Assembly: GCF_001831475.1 (NCBI RefSeq)
Contig: NZ_CP017688.1
Span: 1,178,001-1,242,000, forward strand
Length of the DNA: 64,000 nt
From: Flavobacterium crassostreae
Lineage (GTDB): Bacteria > Bacteroidota > Bacteroidia > Flavobacteriales > Flavobacteriaceae
Direction of reading: 5' to 3'
The notes beneath the pieces are model-generated. The model saw only the letters and a list, made by a program, of their open reading frames with translations, was not told the DNA's origin and did no database searches. The position numbers were made by a program, and so were the translations under genes. This document shows, piece by piece, positions 1-9,687 of this stretch. Positions within the stretch are counted from its first letter, which is position 1, and every line of letters starts with the position of its first letter.

Positions 1-467
1 ACAAAGAGGTTCAAATCAACATCTTTGAAATCAAAAGACCTGAACTTGATGCTTATTTAGTTGCAACAAGTATCTGTCGTCAAATCGAAAGTCGTATTTC
101 ATACAGACGTGCAATCAAAATGGCTATTGCTGCTTCAATGCGTATGAACGCAGAGGGTATCAAAGTTTTGATTTCTGGTCGTTTGAATGGTGCTGAGATG
201 GCTCGTTCAGAAGGTTTCAAAGAAGGAAGAGTTCCTTTGTCAACTTTTAGAGCTGATATTGATTACGCATTAGCTGAGGCACATACTACTTATGGTAGAA
301 TGGGAATCAAAGTGTGGATCATGAAAGGTGAAGTTTACGGAAAGAGAGATCTTTCGCCACTAGCTGGAATGGATAAAAAACAATCTGGTGGAAAAGGTGG
401 AGATTCTCATAGAGGAAAATCCAACTTTAATAAAGGTGGAAAACCAGACGCTCGTAAAAGAAAGTAA
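1..467 (+). CDS. rpsC: 30S ribosomal protein S3 (C-terminal part, 5' cut by window edge)
   Basis: Small-subunit protein on the head near the mRNA entry site. The reading frame is open from base 3, and 154 codons are visible. They correspond to the part after the start of the KH domain, with the conserved block [12 protein letters not shown] and the C-terminal domain containing [14 protein letters not shown] lysine/arginine/glycine-rich tail ends in DARKRK. The internal ATG at 120 is not the true start, because homology continues upstream to the window edge. It is the first visible gene of the ribosomal operon, 18 nt before rplP. Confidence 0.97.
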   Translation, partial: KEVQINIFEIKRPELDAYLVATSICRQIESRISYRRAIKMAIAASMRMNAEGIKVLISGRLNGAEMARSEGFKEGRVPLSTFRADIDYALAEAHTTYGRMGIKVWIMKGEVYGKRDLSPLAGMDKKQSGGKGGDSHRGKSNFNKGGKPDARKRK

Positions 468-485
468 TTTTTAAATTAAAGAAAA

Positions 486-911
486 ATGTTACAGCCTAAA
501 AGAACAAAATACCGTAAGGTACAAAAGGGTAAAATGAAAGGGAACTCTGGAAGAGGGCATGAACTTTCTAATGGAATGTTTGGTATTAAATCGGTACATG
601 AAGATGGAATGTTTCTAACTTCTCGTCAAATAGAAGCTGCACGTATTGCAGCAACTCGTTTCATGAAAAGAGAGGGACAATTATGGATCAAAATATTTCC
701 AGACAAACCAATTACTAAGAAACCTCTTGAGGTACGTATGGGTAAAGGAAAAGGAGCAGTTGAGTATTGGGCTGCCGTTGTTAAACCCGGAAGAATTATG
801 TTTGAAATTGGAGGAGTACCTTTGTCTGTTGCAAAAGAGGCGTTACGTCTTGCGGCACAAAAGCTTCCAGTAAAAACTAAATTCGTTGTTGCTAGAGATT
901 TCGAAGCATAA
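486..911 (+). CDS. rplP: 50S ribosomal protein L16
   Basis: Large-subunit protein that helps shape the A-site tRNA and peptidyl-transferase region. It is 141 aa, close to the usual 135-145. It starts [15 protein letters not shown] and carries the family block [17 protein letters not shown] around residues 80-96. The gene lies between rpsC and rpmC in the conserved order. The start is the first in-frame ATG and matches the invariant N-terminus of the family. Confidence 0.97.
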   Translation: MLQPKRTKYRKVQKGKMKGNSGRGHELSNGMFGIKSVHEDGMFLTSRQIEAARIAATRFMKREGQLWIKIFPDKPITKKPLEVRMGKGKGAVEYWAAVVKPGRIMFEIGGVPLSVAKEALRLAAQKLPVKTKFVVARDFEA

Positions 912-924
912 TCTATATTATATT

Positions 925-1116
925 ATGAAACAATCAGAAATAAAAGATCTTTCTGCAGCGGAGTTGCAAGAAAAACTTAGTCAAACTAAGAAGGCATATG
1001 CCGACCTAAAAATGGCTCACGCTATTTCTCCAATTGAGAACCCACTTCAAATTAGAAGTGTAAGGAGAACAGTTGCTAGATTAGCTACAGAACTTACTAA
1101 AAGAGAGTTACAATAA
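925..1116 (+). CDS. rpmC: 50S ribosomal protein L29
   Basis: Small alpha-helical hairpin protein near the peptide exit tunnel, where it helps bind trigger factor and SRP. The chosen start at 925 gives 63 aa beginning MKQSEIKDL, the normal L29 N-terminus and length. The frame is also open upstream to an ATG at 886, but that would overlap rplP and add 13 residues unlike the family. Conserved helix features include NPLQIRSVRRTVARL near the C-terminus. Confidence 0.95.
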   Translation: MKQSEIKDLSAAELQEKLSQTKKAYADLKMAHAISPIENPLQIRSVRRTVARLATELTKRELQ

Positions 1117-1133
1117 TTGTAATCTGCTGAAAG

Positions 1134-1394
1134 ATGGAAGAAAAAAGAAATTTAAGAAAAGAAAGAGTTGGTGTTGTAACTTCAGACAAAATGGATAAAT
1201 CTATTGTTGTTGCAGAAGTACGTAAAGTAAAACACCCGTTATACGGTAAGTTCGTGTTGAAAACAAAAAAATATGTTGCACACGACGAAACAAACGACTG
1301 TAACATTGGAGATACTGTAAGAATTAGCGAAACGCGTCCTTTAAGTAAATCTAAATGTTGGAGATTAGTTGAAATCCTAGAAAGAGCTAAATAA
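1134..1394 (+). CDS. rpsQ: 30S ribosomal protein S17
   Basis: Primary 16S rRNA-binding protein with an OB fold. It is 86 aa and starts [15 protein letters not shown]. Family blocks are visible: [21 protein letters not shown], and [16 protein letters not shown] toward the C-terminus. It sits 17 nt after rpmC and only 2 nt before rplN, consistent with one polycistronic mRNA. Confidence 0.97.
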   Translation: MEEKRNLRKERVGVVTSDKMDKSIVVAEVRKVKHPLYGKFVLKTKKYVAHDETNDCNIGDTVRISETRPLSKSKCWRLVEILERAK

Positions 1395-1396
1395 TT

Positions 1397-1765
1397 ATGG
1401 TACAACAAGAATCAAGACTAAAAGTAGCAGATAACACAGGAGCTAAAGAAGTTTTAACTATCCGTGTTTTAGGAGGTACCAAAAGAAGGTATGCCTCTGT
1501 TGGTGACAAGATTGTGGTTTCTATCAAAGATACAACTCCAAACGGAAGCGTTAAAAAAGGAGCTGTTTCAACTGCAGTTGTTGTACGTACCAGAAAAGAA
1601 GTGAGAAGAGCCGATGGTTCTTATATCCGTTTCGATGACAATGCATGTGTTCTTTTGAATGCTGCAGGAGAAATGAGAGGAACTCGTGTTTTTGGACCGG
1701 TAGCAAGAGAACTTCGTGAAAAACAATTCATGAAAATTGTATCATTAGCACCAGAAGTGCTTTAA
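1397..1765 (+). CDS. rplN: 50S ribosomal protein L14
   Basis: Large-subunit beta-barrel protein at the subunit interface and a docking site for assembly factors. It is 122 aa, exactly the standard length. It starts [18 protein letters not shown] and has the signature [15 protein letters not shown] and the C-terminal [20 protein letters not shown]. The ATG follows the rpsQ stop by 2 nt. Confidence 0.98.
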   Translation: MVQQESRLKVADNTGAKEVLTIRVLGGTKRRYASVGDKIVVSIKDTTPNGSVKKGAVSTAVVVRTRKEVRRADGSYIRFDDNACVLLNAAGEMRGTRVFGPVARELREKQFMKIVSLAPEVL

Positions 1766-1776
1766 TTCGTTTTAAG

Positions 1777-2091
1777 ATGATAAAGCTAAAAATAAAAACA
1801 GGTGACATCGTAAGAGTAATAGCTGGAGACCATAAAGGTGCAGAAGGTAAAGTTTTACGTGTTGACCGTGAGAAAAACAAGGCTATTGTTGAAGGTGTAA
1901 ATATGGTTTCAAAACACACGAAACCAAGTGCAAAAAGCCCTCAAGGTGGTATTGTAAAAAAAGAAGCTTCTATTCAAGTGTCTAATATTTCTCTAATTGA
2001 TCCTAAAACTAAGGAAACAACTAGAGTAGGTATTAGAATTGAAGGAGATAAGAAAGTAAGATTTTCAAAAAAATCTAATCAAGTACTATAG
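1777..2091 (+). CDS. rplX: 50S ribosomal protein L24
   Basis: Assembly initiator that binds 23S rRNA at the tunnel exit. It is 104 aa with an N-terminal KOW motif ([20 protein letters not shown], residues about 7-26) and the block [19 protein letters not shown]. The length is typical. It lies 11 nt after rplN and 2 nt before rplE. Confidence 0.97.
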   Translation: MIKLKIKTGDIVRVIAGDHKGAEGKVLRVDREKNKAIVEGVNMVSKHTKPSAKSPQGGIVKKEASIQVSNISLIDPKTKETTRVGIRIEGDKKVRFSKKSNQVL

Positions 2092-2093
2092 TA

Positions 2094-2645
2094 ATGGCGT
2101 ATATACCTAGATTGAAAGAAGAATATAAGAGTAGAGTTATCTCTGCTCTTAAAGAAGAGTACGGATATGTAAACGTAATGCAAGTTCCAAAATTGGAAAA
2201 AATCGTTTTAAGCCGTGGAGTTGGTGCAGCAGTATCCGATAAAAAACTAATTGACTATGCAGTTGATGAGTTGACTAAAATTACTGGACAAAAAGCAATA
2301 TCTACTATTTCTAAGAAAGACGTTGCGTCTTTTAAATTAAGAAAAGGAATGCCAATTGGAGCAAAAGTAACTTTGCGTGGAGAAAGAATGTACGAGTTTT
2401 TAGATAGACTTATTACTTCTGCTTTACCACGTGTAAGAGATTTTAGTGGGATAAAAGCTACAGGTTTTGATGGAAGAGGAAATTATAACCTTGGAGTATT
2501 AGAGCAAATCATTTTTCCAGAAATTGATATTGATAAAGTAAACAAAATCTCTGGGATGGATATCACTTTTGTGACTACTGCTCAGACAGATAAGGAAGCG
2601 AAATCATTGTTGACTGAATTGGGATTACCTTTTAAAAAGAATTAA
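2094..2645 (+). CDS. rplE: 50S ribosomal protein L5
   Basis: Binds 5S rRNA and forms an inter-subunit bridge with S13. It is 183 aa. The family segment [20 protein letters not shown] is visible at about residues 94-113, followed by a VRDFSGI segment, and [16 protein letters not shown] follows. The start is 2 nt after the rplX stop. In E. coli the S8 repressor acts at the rplE start; here the structured gap instead lies before rpsH. Confidence 0.98.
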   Translation: MAYIPRLKEEYKSRVISALKEEYGYVNVMQVPKLEKIVLSRGVGAAVSDKKLIDYAVDELTKITGQKAISTISKKDVASFKLRKGMPIGAKVTLRGERMYEFLDRLITSALPRVRDFSGIKATGFDGRGNYNLGVLEQIIFPEIDIDKVNKISGMDITFVTTAQTDKEAKSLLTELGLPFKKN

Positions 2646-2648
2646 GAT

Positions 2649-2918
2649 ATGGCTAAAGAATCAATGAAAGCCCGTGAGGTTAAGAGAGAAAAAACGGTAG
2701 CAAAATATGCTGAGAAAAGAAAAGCTTTGTTAGAAGCTGGAGATTTCGTAGGTTTGCAAAAACTACCGAAAAACGCTTCGCCAGTTCGTTTGCACAACAG
2801 ATGTAAATTAACCGGTAGACCAAGAGGGTACATGCGTCAATTCGGTATTTCACGTGTAACATTTCGTGAAATGGCTAACAATGGATTGATACCAGGTGTT
2901 AAAAAAGCCAGTTGGTAG
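2649..2918 (+). CDS. rpsN: 30S ribosomal protein S14 (zinc-free type)
   Basis: Small-subunit head protein. It is 89 aa, starts [15 protein letters not shown] and ends [11 protein letters not shown]. The block [19 protein letters not shown] is present, but the CxxC pairs of the 61-aa zinc form are missing and only one cysteine remains. This marks the longer, zinc-independent S14. It is 3 nt after rplE and is followed by a 71-nt gap that folds into a hairpin. Confidence 0.97.
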   Translation: MAKESMKAREVKREKTVAKYAEKRKALLEAGDFVGLQKLPKNASPVRLHNRCKLTGRPRGYMRQFGISRVTFREMANNGLIPGVKKASW

Positions 2919-2935
2919 AAAATTGAATTTTAATT

Positions 2936-2975
2936 GGTTAAAGGTTTTTCAGAAAGTCTGAAAAAAACCATAACC
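2936..2975 (+). promoter_or_regulatory. Candidate structured leader before rpsH
   Basis: The 71-nt gap between rpsN and rpsH contains nested complementary arms. The outer arm GGTTA (2936-2940) pairs with TAACC (2971-2975). The inner arm GGTTTTTCAGA (2943-2953) pairs with TCTGAAAAAAACC (2957-2969), leaving a two-A bulge and a three-base loop. There is no T-tract, so it is not a simple terminator. Its position just ahead of the S8 gene suggests autoregulation or mRNA processing; this is inference. Confidence 0.5.
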
Positions 2976-2989
2976 GCAAATATATACAT

Positions 2990-3388
2990 ATGTATACAGA
3001 TCCTATTGCAGATTATTTAACAAGGGTTAGAAACGCTGTGGCTGCAAACCACAAAGTTGTCGAAATTCCTGCATCTAATCTAAAAAAAGAAATAACTAAG
3101 ATCTTATTTGATCAAGGTTATATCTTAAGTTACAAATTTGAAGACAACGCTGTTCAGGGTTCAATCAAAATTGCTTTGAAGTATGATAAAGATACTAAAG
3201 AGTCCGTAATTAAAGATATCCAAAGAATTAGTAAACCAGGTTTACGTAAATATTCAAGTTCTTCTTCTATTCCAAGAATCCTTAACGGATTAGGAATTGC
3301 TATCGTTTCCACTTCAAAAGGTTTGATGACCGGAAAAAAAGCAAAACAACTTAACGTTGGTGGAGAGGTAATTTGTTACGTATACTAA
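2990..3388 (+). CDS. rpsH: 30S ribosomal protein S8
   Basis: Primary 16S rRNA-binding protein of the platform; in E. coli it also represses translation of the spc operon. It is 132 aa. It starts [19 protein letters not shown] and contains KPGLRKYSS and the C-terminal segment [17 protein letters not shown] stable stem-loop lies directly upstream (2936-2975), unlike most other gaps in this operon, which are only 2-20 nt. Confidence 0.98.
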   Translation: MYTDPIADYLTRVRNAVAANHKVVEIPASNLKKEITKILFDQGYILSYKFEDNAVQGSIKIALKYDKDTKESVIKDIQRISKPGLRKYSSSSSIPRILNGLGIAIVSTSKGLMTGKKAKQLNVGGEVICYVY

Positions 3389-3403
3389 TAAAAAGACTAT
3401 AAG

Positions 3404-3946
3404 ATGTCAAGAATAGGTAAAAGTCCAATTGTAATCCCTGCTGGAGTAACTGTTGAAGTTAAGGACGGTATTATTACGGTAAAAGGAAAAAATGGTCAAC
3501 TAACTCAGGAGTTTTCGGACGTTACTGTTACAGTTGAAGGTGATCAAGTTCAAGTTGATAGATCATCGGATCACAAAGACCAAAGAGCTAAGCACGGTTT
3601 ATACAGATCATTAATTAACAATATGATTTTAGGTGTGACTACTGGTTTTACAAAATCTTTGGAATTGGTAGGTGTTGGTTATAGAGCTTCTAATCAAGGT
3701 CAAAAACTAGATTTAGCTCTTGGATATTCTCATAATATTGTTTTAAATGTTGCTCCAGAAGTAATCGTTGAGACAATATCTGAAAAAGGAAAAAACCCAA
3801 TTGTGAAATTAACATCAATTGATAAACAACTTTTAGGTCAAGTTGCGGCCAAAATCAGAGGTTTCCGCAAACCAGAGCCATATAAAGGAAAAGGTGTTAA
3901 ATTTGTGGGTGAAGTATTAAGAAGAAAAGCAGGTAAATCAGCTTAA
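3404..3946 (+). CDS. rplF: 50S ribosomal protein L6
   Basis: Large-subunit protein near the factor-binding site. It is 180 aa with two related alpha/beta domains. It starts MSRIGKSPIVIPAGV; the C-terminal signature block PEPYKGKGVKFVGEVLRRKAG lies near residues 157-177. The position after rpsH and before rplR is canonical. Confidence 0.97.
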   Translation: MSRIGKSPIVIPAGVTVEVKDGIITVKGKNGQLTQEFSDVTVTVEGDQVQVDRSSDHKDQRAKHGLYRSLINNMILGVTTGFTKSLELVGVGYRASNQGQKLDLALGYSHNIVLNVAPEVIVETISEKGKNPIVKLTSIDKQLLGQVAAKIRGFRKPEPYKGKGVKFVGEVLRRKAGKSA

Positions 3947-3959
3947 AAAATAAGAGATT

Positions 3960-4310
3960 ATGTCATTAACAAAACCTGAAAGAAGACAGAGAATTAGATT
4001 CAGAATTAGAAAAACAATTAGCGGTACAGCTGCTAATCCAAGACTATCTGTTTTTAGAAGTAACAAAGAAATCTACGCGCAACTTATTGATGACGTAAAT
4101 GGAGTTACTTTGTTAGCTGCTTCTTCAAGAGAAAAAGAAATAGAAAAAGGTACGAACGTTGCACTTGCTACAGCAGTTGGAAAACTAATTGCAGAGAAAG
4201 CATTAAAAGCGGGAATTGAAGTGGTAACTTTTGATAGAGGAGGTTATTTATACCACGGTCGTATTAAATCATTAGCAGAAGGCGCAAGAGCGGCTGGACT
4301 TAAATTCTAA
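3960..4310 (+). CDS. rplR: 50S ribosomal protein L18
   Basis: Binds 5S rRNA together with L5 in the central protuberance. It is 116 aa, with a basic N-terminus ([18 protein letters not shown]) followed by [19 protein letters not shown], and ends in the family block [17 protein letters not shown]. It lies 6 nt before rpsE. Confidence 0.97.
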   Translation: MSLTKPERRQRIRFRIRKTISGTAANPRLSVFRSNKEIYAQLIDDVNGVTLLAASSREKEIEKGTNVALATAVGKLIAEKALKAGIEVVTFDRGGYLYHGRIKSLAEGARAAGLKF

Positions 4311-4316
4311 TATAGT

Positions 4317-4841
4317 ATGTCTAATAAATACAAGAATGTAGAGCTAGTAAAACCAACTGGTCTTGAATTAAAAGATCGATTGGTAAGTGTTAATCGTGTT
4401 ACTAAGGTTACAAAAGGAGGTAGAGCATTTGGTTTTTCTGCTATTGTAGTTGTAGGTGATGAGAATGGTGTTGTTGGTCATGGATTAGGGAAATCTAAAG
4501 ATGTTTCTGAAGCAATTGCGAAAGCAGTAGAAGATGCTAAGAAAAATTTAGTAAAAATTCCTTTAAATGGACAATCAGTACCACACGAACAAAAAGGTAA
4601 ATTTGGTGGTGCACGTGTATTCTTAATTCCTGCCTCTCATGGTACAGGAGTTATTGCTGGTGGAGCTGTTCGTTCAGTTCTTGAATCAGTAGGGATTCAC
4701 GATGTATTATCTAAATCTCAAGGATCATCAAATCCTCACAACGTAGTTAAAGCAACATTTGATGCTTTATTACAAATGAGAAGCGCTTACAGTGTTGCAA
4801 AACAAAGAGGCATTTCTTTAGAAAAAGTTTTTAAAGGTTAA
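4317..4841 (+). CDS. rpsE: 30S ribosomal protein S5
   Basis: Small-subunit protein at the mRNA entry channel, important for fidelity. It is 174 aa. The double-stranded-RNA-binding-like N-terminal domain has [20 protein letters not shown] (about residues 21-40), and the C-terminal domain has [19 protein letters not shown]. Length and order are normal. Confidence 0.98.
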   Translation: MSNKYKNVELVKPTGLELKDRLVSVNRVTKVTKGGRAFGFSAIVVVGDENGVVGHGLGKSKDVSEAIAKAVEDAKKNLVKIPLNGQSVPHEQKGKFGGARVFLIPASHGTGVIAGGAVRSVLESVGIHDVLSKSQGSSNPHNVVKATFDALLQMRSAYSVAKQRGISLEKVFKG

Positions 4842-4853
4842 TTCAAGGAAATT

Positions 4854-5036
4854 ATGGCTAAATTATTAGTAAAACAAGTTAGAAGTAAAATCAACTGTCC
4901 ACTTGATCAAAAAAGAGGATTAGAGGCTTTAGGTCTACGTAAAATGGGTCAAGTTGTAGAACATGATTCCAACCCTGCAATCCTTGGGATGATAAACAAA
5001 GTTAAACACTTAGTTTCTGTAGAAGAAGCTAAATAA
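4854..5036 (+). CDS. rpmD: 50S ribosomal protein L30
   Basis: Small large-subunit protein of 60 aa. It starts MAKLLVKQVRSKINCP and contains GLRKMGQVVEHDSNPAILGM, the family core. It lies 12 nt after rpsE and 11 nt before rplO, as in most bacteria that keep L30. Confidence 0.96.
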   Translation: MAKLLVKQVRSKINCPLDQKRGLEALGLRKMGQVVEHDSNPAILGMINKVKHLVSVEEAK

Positions 5037-5047
5037 CAAATACTGTT

Positions 5048-5500
5048 ATGAATTTAAGTAACTTACAACCAGCTGAAGGGTCAACACACAATCAAAATAA
5101 AAGATTAGGTAGAGGAGAAGGTTCTGGAAAAGGTGGTACTTCTGCAAGAGGACACAAAGGAGCAAAATCTCGTTCTGGATATTCTAAAAAGATTGGTTTT
5201 GAAGGAGGGCAAATGCCACTTCAAAGACGTGTGCCTAAGTTTGGTTTCACAAACATCAATCGTAAAGATTACGAAGGTGTTAATTTGGATACAATTCAAC
5301 TACTAGTAGATAATGGTATTATTACAGATACTGTCGATATGACAACATTTGTGGCAAACCGTTTAGCTACTAAAAATGAGATCGTTAAGATTTTAGGAAG
5401 AGGAGAATTAAAAGCAAAATTAAAAGTAACCGCTCACAAATTTACCGCTACTGCAAAAGCTGCTATTGAAGCCGCTGGAGGAGAAGCTGTAACAATATAA
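5048..5500 (+). CDS. rplO: 50S ribosomal protein L15
   Basis: Late-assembly 23S rRNA-binding protein of 150 aa. The N-terminal extension is rich in glycine, lysine and arginine (LGRGEGSGKGGTSARGHKGA, residues about 20-39), followed by FEGGQMPLQRRVPKFGF. The C-terminal part is the compact domain with the alternating pattern KLKVTAHKFTATAKAAIE. It lies directly upstream of secY. Confidence 0.97.
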   Translation: MNLSNLQPAEGSTHNQNKRLGRGEGSGKGGTSARGHKGAKSRSGYSKKIGFEGGQMPLQRRVPKFGFTNINRKDYEGVNLDTIQLLVDNGIITDTVDMTTFVANRLATKNEIVKILGRGELKAKLKVTAHKFTATAKAAIEAAGGEAVTI

Positions 5501-5511
5501 TTTTTCAATTT

Positions 5512-6858
5512 ATGAAGAAATTTATTGAATCAATAAGTAATGTTTGGAAAATCGAGGAACTAAAAAACAGAATCCTAATCACATTGGGTCTGCTTTTAGT
5601 TTATCGATTTGGAGCACACGTTACGCTTCCTGGAATTGATGCAACACAATTAAACAGTTTAGCAGGTCAAACCAAAAGTGGTATTGGATCTATACTAGAC
5701 ATGTTTACTGGTGGTGCTTTTTCCAAAGCGTCTATTTTTGCCCTAGGAATTATGCCTTATATCTCTGCTTCAATTGTAGTACAGCTAATGGGAATTGCTA
5801 TTCCTTACTTGCAAAAGCTACAAAGTGATGGAGAGAGTGGAAGAAAAAAGATTAATCAAATAACACGTTGGTTGACCATTGGAATTACTTTACTTCAAGG
5901 TCCTACGTACATTTATAATCTATACAAAACCTTACCTGGTAGTGCATTTTTATTAGGGTTTAATTCTTTTGAATTCTTATTTTCTTCAGTAGTTATCTTA
6001 GTTACGGGTACAATATTTGCCATGTGGTTAGGAGAAAAAATAACTGATAAAGGAATTGGAAATGGTATATCTCTTTTAATTATGGTTGGTATACTTGCAA
6101 GATTTCCTCAAGCATTTATACAAGAATTTACAACTAGAGTTACCAACAATAACGGTGGACCAATGTTATTGGTTATCGAGATTATTATATGGCTTTTAGT
6201 TATCGTTGCTTGTGTCTTATTGACTATGGCAATTAGAAAAATACCAGTTCAGTATGCACGTCGTACTACTTCGGGGGATTATGAACAAGATCTAATGGGT
6301 GGAAATAGACAATGGATTCCTTTAAAGCTAAATGCTTCTGGAGTTATGCCTATTATCTTTGCTCAAGCAATTATGTTTATTCCTGCTGCTGTTGCTGGGT
6401 TATCAAAATCAGATGCATCGCAATCCATTGCTGGCGCTTTTAGTAATATGTTCGGTTTTTGGTACAATCTTTTGTTTGCGACTTTAATAGTTGTATTTAC
6501 ATTCTTTTATACCGCAATAACAGTTCCTACCAACAAAATGTCAGACGATCTTAAACGAAGTGGCGGATTCATTCCTGGTGTTAGACCAGGTGTTGAAACT
6601 TCGGAGTTTTTAGATAAAGTGATGTCTTTGATAACTTTTCCAGGATCTTTATTCCTTGCTTTAATAGCTGTGTTTCCAGCGATTGTTGTAAGTGTTATGG
6701 ATGTGCAACAATCCTGGGCAATGTTTTTTGGGGGTACCTCATTAATCATTATGGTTGGTGTTGCAATAGATACAATTCAACAAATCAATTCATATTTGTT
6801 AAATAAGCATTATGACGGTTTAATGAAAAGTGGAAAAAATAGAAAAGCAGTAGCTTAA
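5512..6858 (+). CDS. secY: Preprotein translocase subunit SecY
   Basis: Channel-forming subunit of the Sec translocon in the inner membrane. It is 448 aa with about ten hydrophobic segments. It starts [19 protein letters not shown] and has the first-helix motif [12 protein letters not shown], the block [16 protein letters not shown], and [15 protein letters not shown] in TM7. The C-terminal cytosolic loop [12 protein letters not shown] contacts SecA and the ribosome. No map or adk gene separates it from infA. Confidence 0.98.
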   Translation: MKKFIESISNVWKIEELKNRILITLGLLLVYRFGAHVTLPGIDATQLNSLAGQTKSGIGSILDMFTGGAFSKASIFALGIMPYISASIVVQLMGIAIPYLQKLQSDGESGRKKINQITRWLTIGITLLQGPTYIYNLYKTLPGSAFLLGFNSFEFLFSSVVILVTGTIFAMWLGEKITDKGIGNGISLLIMVGILARFPQAFIQEFTTRVTNNNGGPMLLVIEIIIWLLVIVACVLLTMAIRKIPVQYARRTTSGDYEQDLMGGNRQWIPLKLNASGVMPIIFAQAIMFIPAAVAGLSKSDASQSIAGAFSNMFGFWYNLLFATLIVVFTFFYTAITVPTNKMSDDLKRSGGFIPGVRPGVETSEFLDKVMSLITFPGSLFLALIAVFPAIVVSVMDVQQSWAMFFGGTSLIIMVGVAIDTIQQINSYLLNKHYDGLMKSGKNRKAVA

Positions 6859-6862
6859 TTTT

Positions 6863-7078
6863 ATGGCAAAACAATCAGCAATAGAACAAGACGGATCCAT
6901 AATTGAAGCATTATCCAATGCGATGTTCCGTGTAGAATTAGAGAATGGACATATTGTAATTGCTCATATTTCTGGAAAGATGCGTATGCATTATATCAAA
7001 TTATTACCTGGTGATAAAGTGAAGTTAGAAATGAGCCCTTATGATTTGTCAAAAGCAAGAATTACTTATAGATATTAA
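6863..7078 (+). CDS. infA: Translation initiation factor IF-1
   Basis: S1/OB-fold factor that occupies the A site during initiation. It is 71 aa, starts [20 protein letters not shown] and has [20 protein letters not shown] and [20 protein letters not shown]. It follows secY by 4 nt and precedes rpmJ by 12 nt, the infA-rpmJ-rpsM order common in bacteria. Confidence 0.98.
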   Translation: MAKQSAIEQDGSIIEALSNAMFRVELENGHIVIAHISGKMRMHYIKLLPGDKVKLEMSPYDLSKARITYRY

Positions 7079-7090
7079 AGGATATTCACT

Positions 7091-7207
7091 ATGAAAGTTA
7101 GAGCATCAGTAAAAAAGAGAAGTCCCGAGTGCAAAATTGTGCGTAGAAAAGGGAGATTATACGTTATAAACAAAAAGAATCCTAGATTTAAACAAAGACA
7201 AGGATAA
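7091..7207 (+). CDS. rpmJ: 50S ribosomal protein L36 (zinc-ligand-poor type)
   Basis: A 38-aa ORF between infA and rpsM, read directly from the bases. It starts [20 protein letters not shown] and ends [11 protein letters not shown]36 stabilises 23S rRNA helices late in assembly. The zinc-binding type has three Cys and one His; here only Cys14 remains (position 11 is Ser, position 27 Asn, and no His is present). It is therefore a C-minus paralogue that should not bind zinc. It lies 2 nt before rpsM. Confidence 0.95.
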   Translation: MKVRASVKKRSPECKIVRRKGRLYVINKKNPRFKQRQG

Positions 7208-7209
7208 TT

Positions 7210-7584
7210 ATGGCAAGAATAGCAGGGGTAGATATCCCAAAAAATAAGAGAGGTGTTATAGCACTTACCTACATCTTCGGATTAGGAAAAAGTAGAGCTA
7301 TTGAGATTTTAGAGAAAGCTCAAGTAAGCCAAGACAAAAAAGTTCAAGACTGGAATGATGATGAGATTGGAGCAATCCGTGAATCCGTATCAGAATTCAA
7401 AATTGAAGGAGAATTACGTTCTGAAGTTTCATTAAACATCAAACGTTTAATGGATATTGGTTGTTACAGAGGAATTCGTCATAGAACTGGTCTTCCTTTA
7501 AGAGGACAAAGAACTAAGAACAACTCTAGAACTAGAAAAGGTAAAAGAAAAACTGTTGCTAACAAGAAAAAAGCAACTAAATAA
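7210..7584 (+). CDS. rpsM: 30S ribosomal protein S13
   Basis: Head protein contacting P-site tRNA and L5. It is 124 aa. It starts [20 protein letters not shown] and has the helix-two-turn-helix region [11 protein letters not shown], then the block [20 protein letters not shown] and a lysine-rich C-terminal tail that reaches toward tRNA. The order rpmJ-rpsM-rpsK is canonical. Confidence 0.98.
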   Translation: MARIAGVDIPKNKRGVIALTYIFGLGKSRAIEILEKAQVSQDKKVQDWNDDEIGAIRESVSEFKIEGELRSEVSLNIKRLMDIGCYRGIRHRTGLPLRGQRTKNNSRTRKGKRKTVANKKKATK

Positions 7585-7592
7585 TAAGTAAT

Positions 7593-7976
7593 ATGGCTAA
7601 AGCAACTGCAAAAAAACGTAAAGTTATCGTTGAATCAACGGGAGAAGCTCATATTTCTGCTACCTTCAATAACATCATCATTTCTTTGACAAACAAAAAA
7701 GGTGAAGTTATTTCATGGTCTTCAGCTGGTAAAATGGGTTTTAGAGGTTCTAAAAAGAACACTCCATACGCAGCCCAAATGGCAGCAGAAGATTGTAGTA
7801 AAGTAGCTCTTGAAGCAGGACTTAAAAAAGTGAAAGTTTATGTAAAAGGACCAGGAAATGGACGTGAGTCTGCTATCCGTTCTTTACATAACGGTGGAAT
7901 TGAAGTTACAGAGATTATCGATGTTACTCCAATGCCTCACAACGGATGTCGTCCTCCAAAAAGACGTAGAGTTTAA
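7593..7976 (+). CDS. rpsK: 30S ribosomal protein S11
   Basis: Platform protein near the mRNA exit channel. It is 127 aa. Recognisable blocks are [37 protein letters not shown], and the C-terminal [17 protein letters not shown]. It is followed by an unusually long 89-nt structured gap before rpsD. Confidence 0.98.
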   Translation: MAKATAKKRKVIVESTGEAHISATFNNIIISLTNKKGEVISWSSAGKMGFRGSKKNTPYAAQMAAEDCSKVALEAGLKKVKVYVKGPGNGRESAIRSLHNGGIEVTEIIDVTPMPHNGCRPPKRRRV

Positions 7977-7996
7977 TAAAATATTTAAGTATAACT

Positions 7997-8049
7997 AGGT
8001 AGAATATACGATTATCGAAGGATATGACCTGAATTCATAATCTCTACCT
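7997..8049 (+). promoter_or_regulatory. Candidate S4 leader RNA before rpsD
   Basis: The 89-nt rpsK-rpsD gap folds into stacked helices. P1 is AGGTAGA (7997-8003) with TCTACCT (8043-8049). P2 is GATTAT (8010-8015) with ATAATC (8037-8042); P1 and P2 are contiguous on the 3' side and separated by a 6-nt bulge on the 5' side. P3 is a short GAA/TTC plus GG/CC helix inside. There is no T-tract. S4 is a known autogenous regulator in other phyla, so this is probably an S4-binding translational control element. Confidence 0.6.
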
Positions 8050-8065
8050 TAATTTAATTTTTGAA

Positions 8066-8671
8066 ATGGCAAGATATACTGGTCCAAAAACTAGAATTGC
8101 TCGTAAATTTGGCGAAGCAATATTCGGAGATGACAAAGCATTCGAAAGAAGAAGTTACCCACCTGGACAACACGGGATGGCTAAAAAAAGAGGAAAAAAA
8201 TCGGAATATGCAATCCAATTAATGGAGAAGCAAAAAGCTAAATATTCTTACGGAATTTTAGAAAAACAATTCCGAGGATTATTCAAAAAAGCATCAGCTA
8301 CTAAAGGTGTTACTGGTGAAGTTCTTTTACAATTGTGTGAAGCAAGATTAGACAACGTAGTATTCAGAATGGGGATAGCTCCATCTCGTAGAGGCGCTAG
8401 ACAACTTGTTTCTCATAGACATATTACTGTAAATGGTGATGTTGTAAATATTGCTTCTTACCACCTTAAACCTGGTGATAAAGTTGCTGTTCGTGAAAAG
8501 TCTAAATCATTAGAAGCTATCGAACGTTCTTTATCTAATTCAAGTCATGTTTATGAATGGATTACTTGGAACAACGATGTTAAAGAAGGTACTTTTGTTT
8601 CTGTGCCTGCTAGACTACAGATTCCAGAAAACATTAAAGAACAATTAATCGTAGAGTTGTACAACAAATAA
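8066..8671 (+). CDS. rpsD: 30S ribosomal protein S4
   Basis: Primary 16S rRNA-binding and assembly-nucleating protein; it is the autoregulator of the alpha operon in E. coli and of its own gene in Bacillus. It is 201 aa. It starts [17 protein letters not shown], lacks the zinc-binding cysteines at the N-terminus, and has the S4 RNA-binding domain [20 protein letters not shown] at about residues 92-111. The preceding gap is structured. Confidence 0.98.
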   Translation: MARYTGPKTRIARKFGEAIFGDDKAFERRSYPPGQHGMAKKRGKKSEYAIQLMEKQKAKYSYGILEKQFRGLFKKASATKGVTGEVLLQLCEARLDNVVFRMGIAPSRRGARQLVSHRHITVNGDVVNIASYHLKPGDKVAVREKSKSLEAIERSLSNSSHVYEWITWNNDVKEGTFVSVPARLQIPENIKEQLIVELYNK

Positions 8672-8692
8672 TAATTGACTTAGTCGAAATTT

Positions 8693-9685
8693 ATGGCAAT
8701 ATTTAATTTTCAGAAGCCCGATAAAGTTATCATGATTGATTCAACTGATTTTGAAGGAAAGTTTGAATTCAGACCTTTAGAACCAGGATATGGATTAACC
8801 GTTGGTAATGCACTTAGAAGAGTTTTGCTTTCAGCATTAGAAGGTTATGCAATTACATCTGTTCGCATAGAAGGTGTAGATCATGAGTTTTCTACTATTT
8901 CAGGAGTTGTTGAAGATGTTACCGAAATCATTCTAAATCTAAAACAAGTACGTTTCAAGCGTCAGATCGAAGATATAGATAATGAGGCAGTTACTATTTC
9001 TGTAACCGGTAAAGATCAATTAACAGCTGGAGATTTTCAAAAATTCATCTCAGGTTTTCAAGTTTTGAATCCAGAACTAGTTATCTGTAATTTAGATAGT
9101 AAAATCAAACTGAATCTTGACTTAACAATCGAGAAAGGTAGAGGATATGTTCCTGCTGAAGAGAACAAAAAACAGAATGCTGCAATTGGAACCATATTTA
9201 CAGATTCAATTTTTACCCCGGTAAAAAATGTAAAATATGCAATAGAAAACTTCCGTGTAGAGCAAAAAACAGATTACGAAAAATTAGTTTTTGAAATTAA
9301 AACTGATGGTTCTATTAATCCAAAAGATGCTTTAACTGAAGCTGCTAAAGTTTTAATTCACCACTTCATGTTGTTCTCTGATGAAAGAATTACACTTGAG
9401 GCCGATGAAATTGCACAAACAGAATCTTATGATGAAGAGTCCTTGCATATGAGACAATTGCTTAAAACTAAGCTTGTTGATATGGATTTATCTGTTAGAG
9501 CATTAAATTGTTTGAAAGCGGCTGAAGTTGATACACTTGGAGATTTAGTATCTTTTAATAAAAATGACCTAATGAAATTCCGTAATTTTGGTAAAAAATC
9601 TTTGACAGAACTAGACGAACTAGTAGCTGTTAAGAATTTAACCTTCGGAATGGATTTAGCTAAGTACAAACTAGATAAAGAATAA
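8693..9685 (+). CDS. rpoA: DNA-directed RNA polymerase subunit alpha
   Basis: Scaffold of RNA polymerase assembly and target of upstream activators. It is 330 aa. The N-terminal domain has [20 protein letters not shown] (about residues 25-44) and [13 protein letters not shown]. The C-terminal domain with helix-hairpin-helix repeats contains [20 protein letters not shown] and [16 protein letters not shown]. It lies between rpsD and rplQ, the usual place. Confidence 0.98.
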   Translation: MAIFNFQKPDKVIMIDSTDFEGKFEFRPLEPGYGLTVGNALRRVLLSALEGYAITSVRIEGVDHEFSTISGVVEDVTEIILNLKQVRFKRQIEDIDNEAVTISVTGKDQLTAGDFQKFISGFQVLNPELVICNLDSKIKLNLDLTIEKGRGYVPAEENKKQNAAIGTIFTDSIFTPVKNVKYAIENFRVEQKTDYEKLVFEIKTDGSINPKDALTEAAKVLIHHFMLFSDERITLEADEIAQTESYDEESLHMRQLLKTKLVDMDLSVRALNCLKAAEVDTLGDLVSFNKNDLMKFRNFGKKSLTELDELVAVKNLTFGMDLAKYKLDKE

Positions 9686-9687
9686 AT

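Noticed and set aside
886..924. Upstream ATG for rpmC
   Set aside because: It would overlap rplP and add residues not found in L29 proteins.
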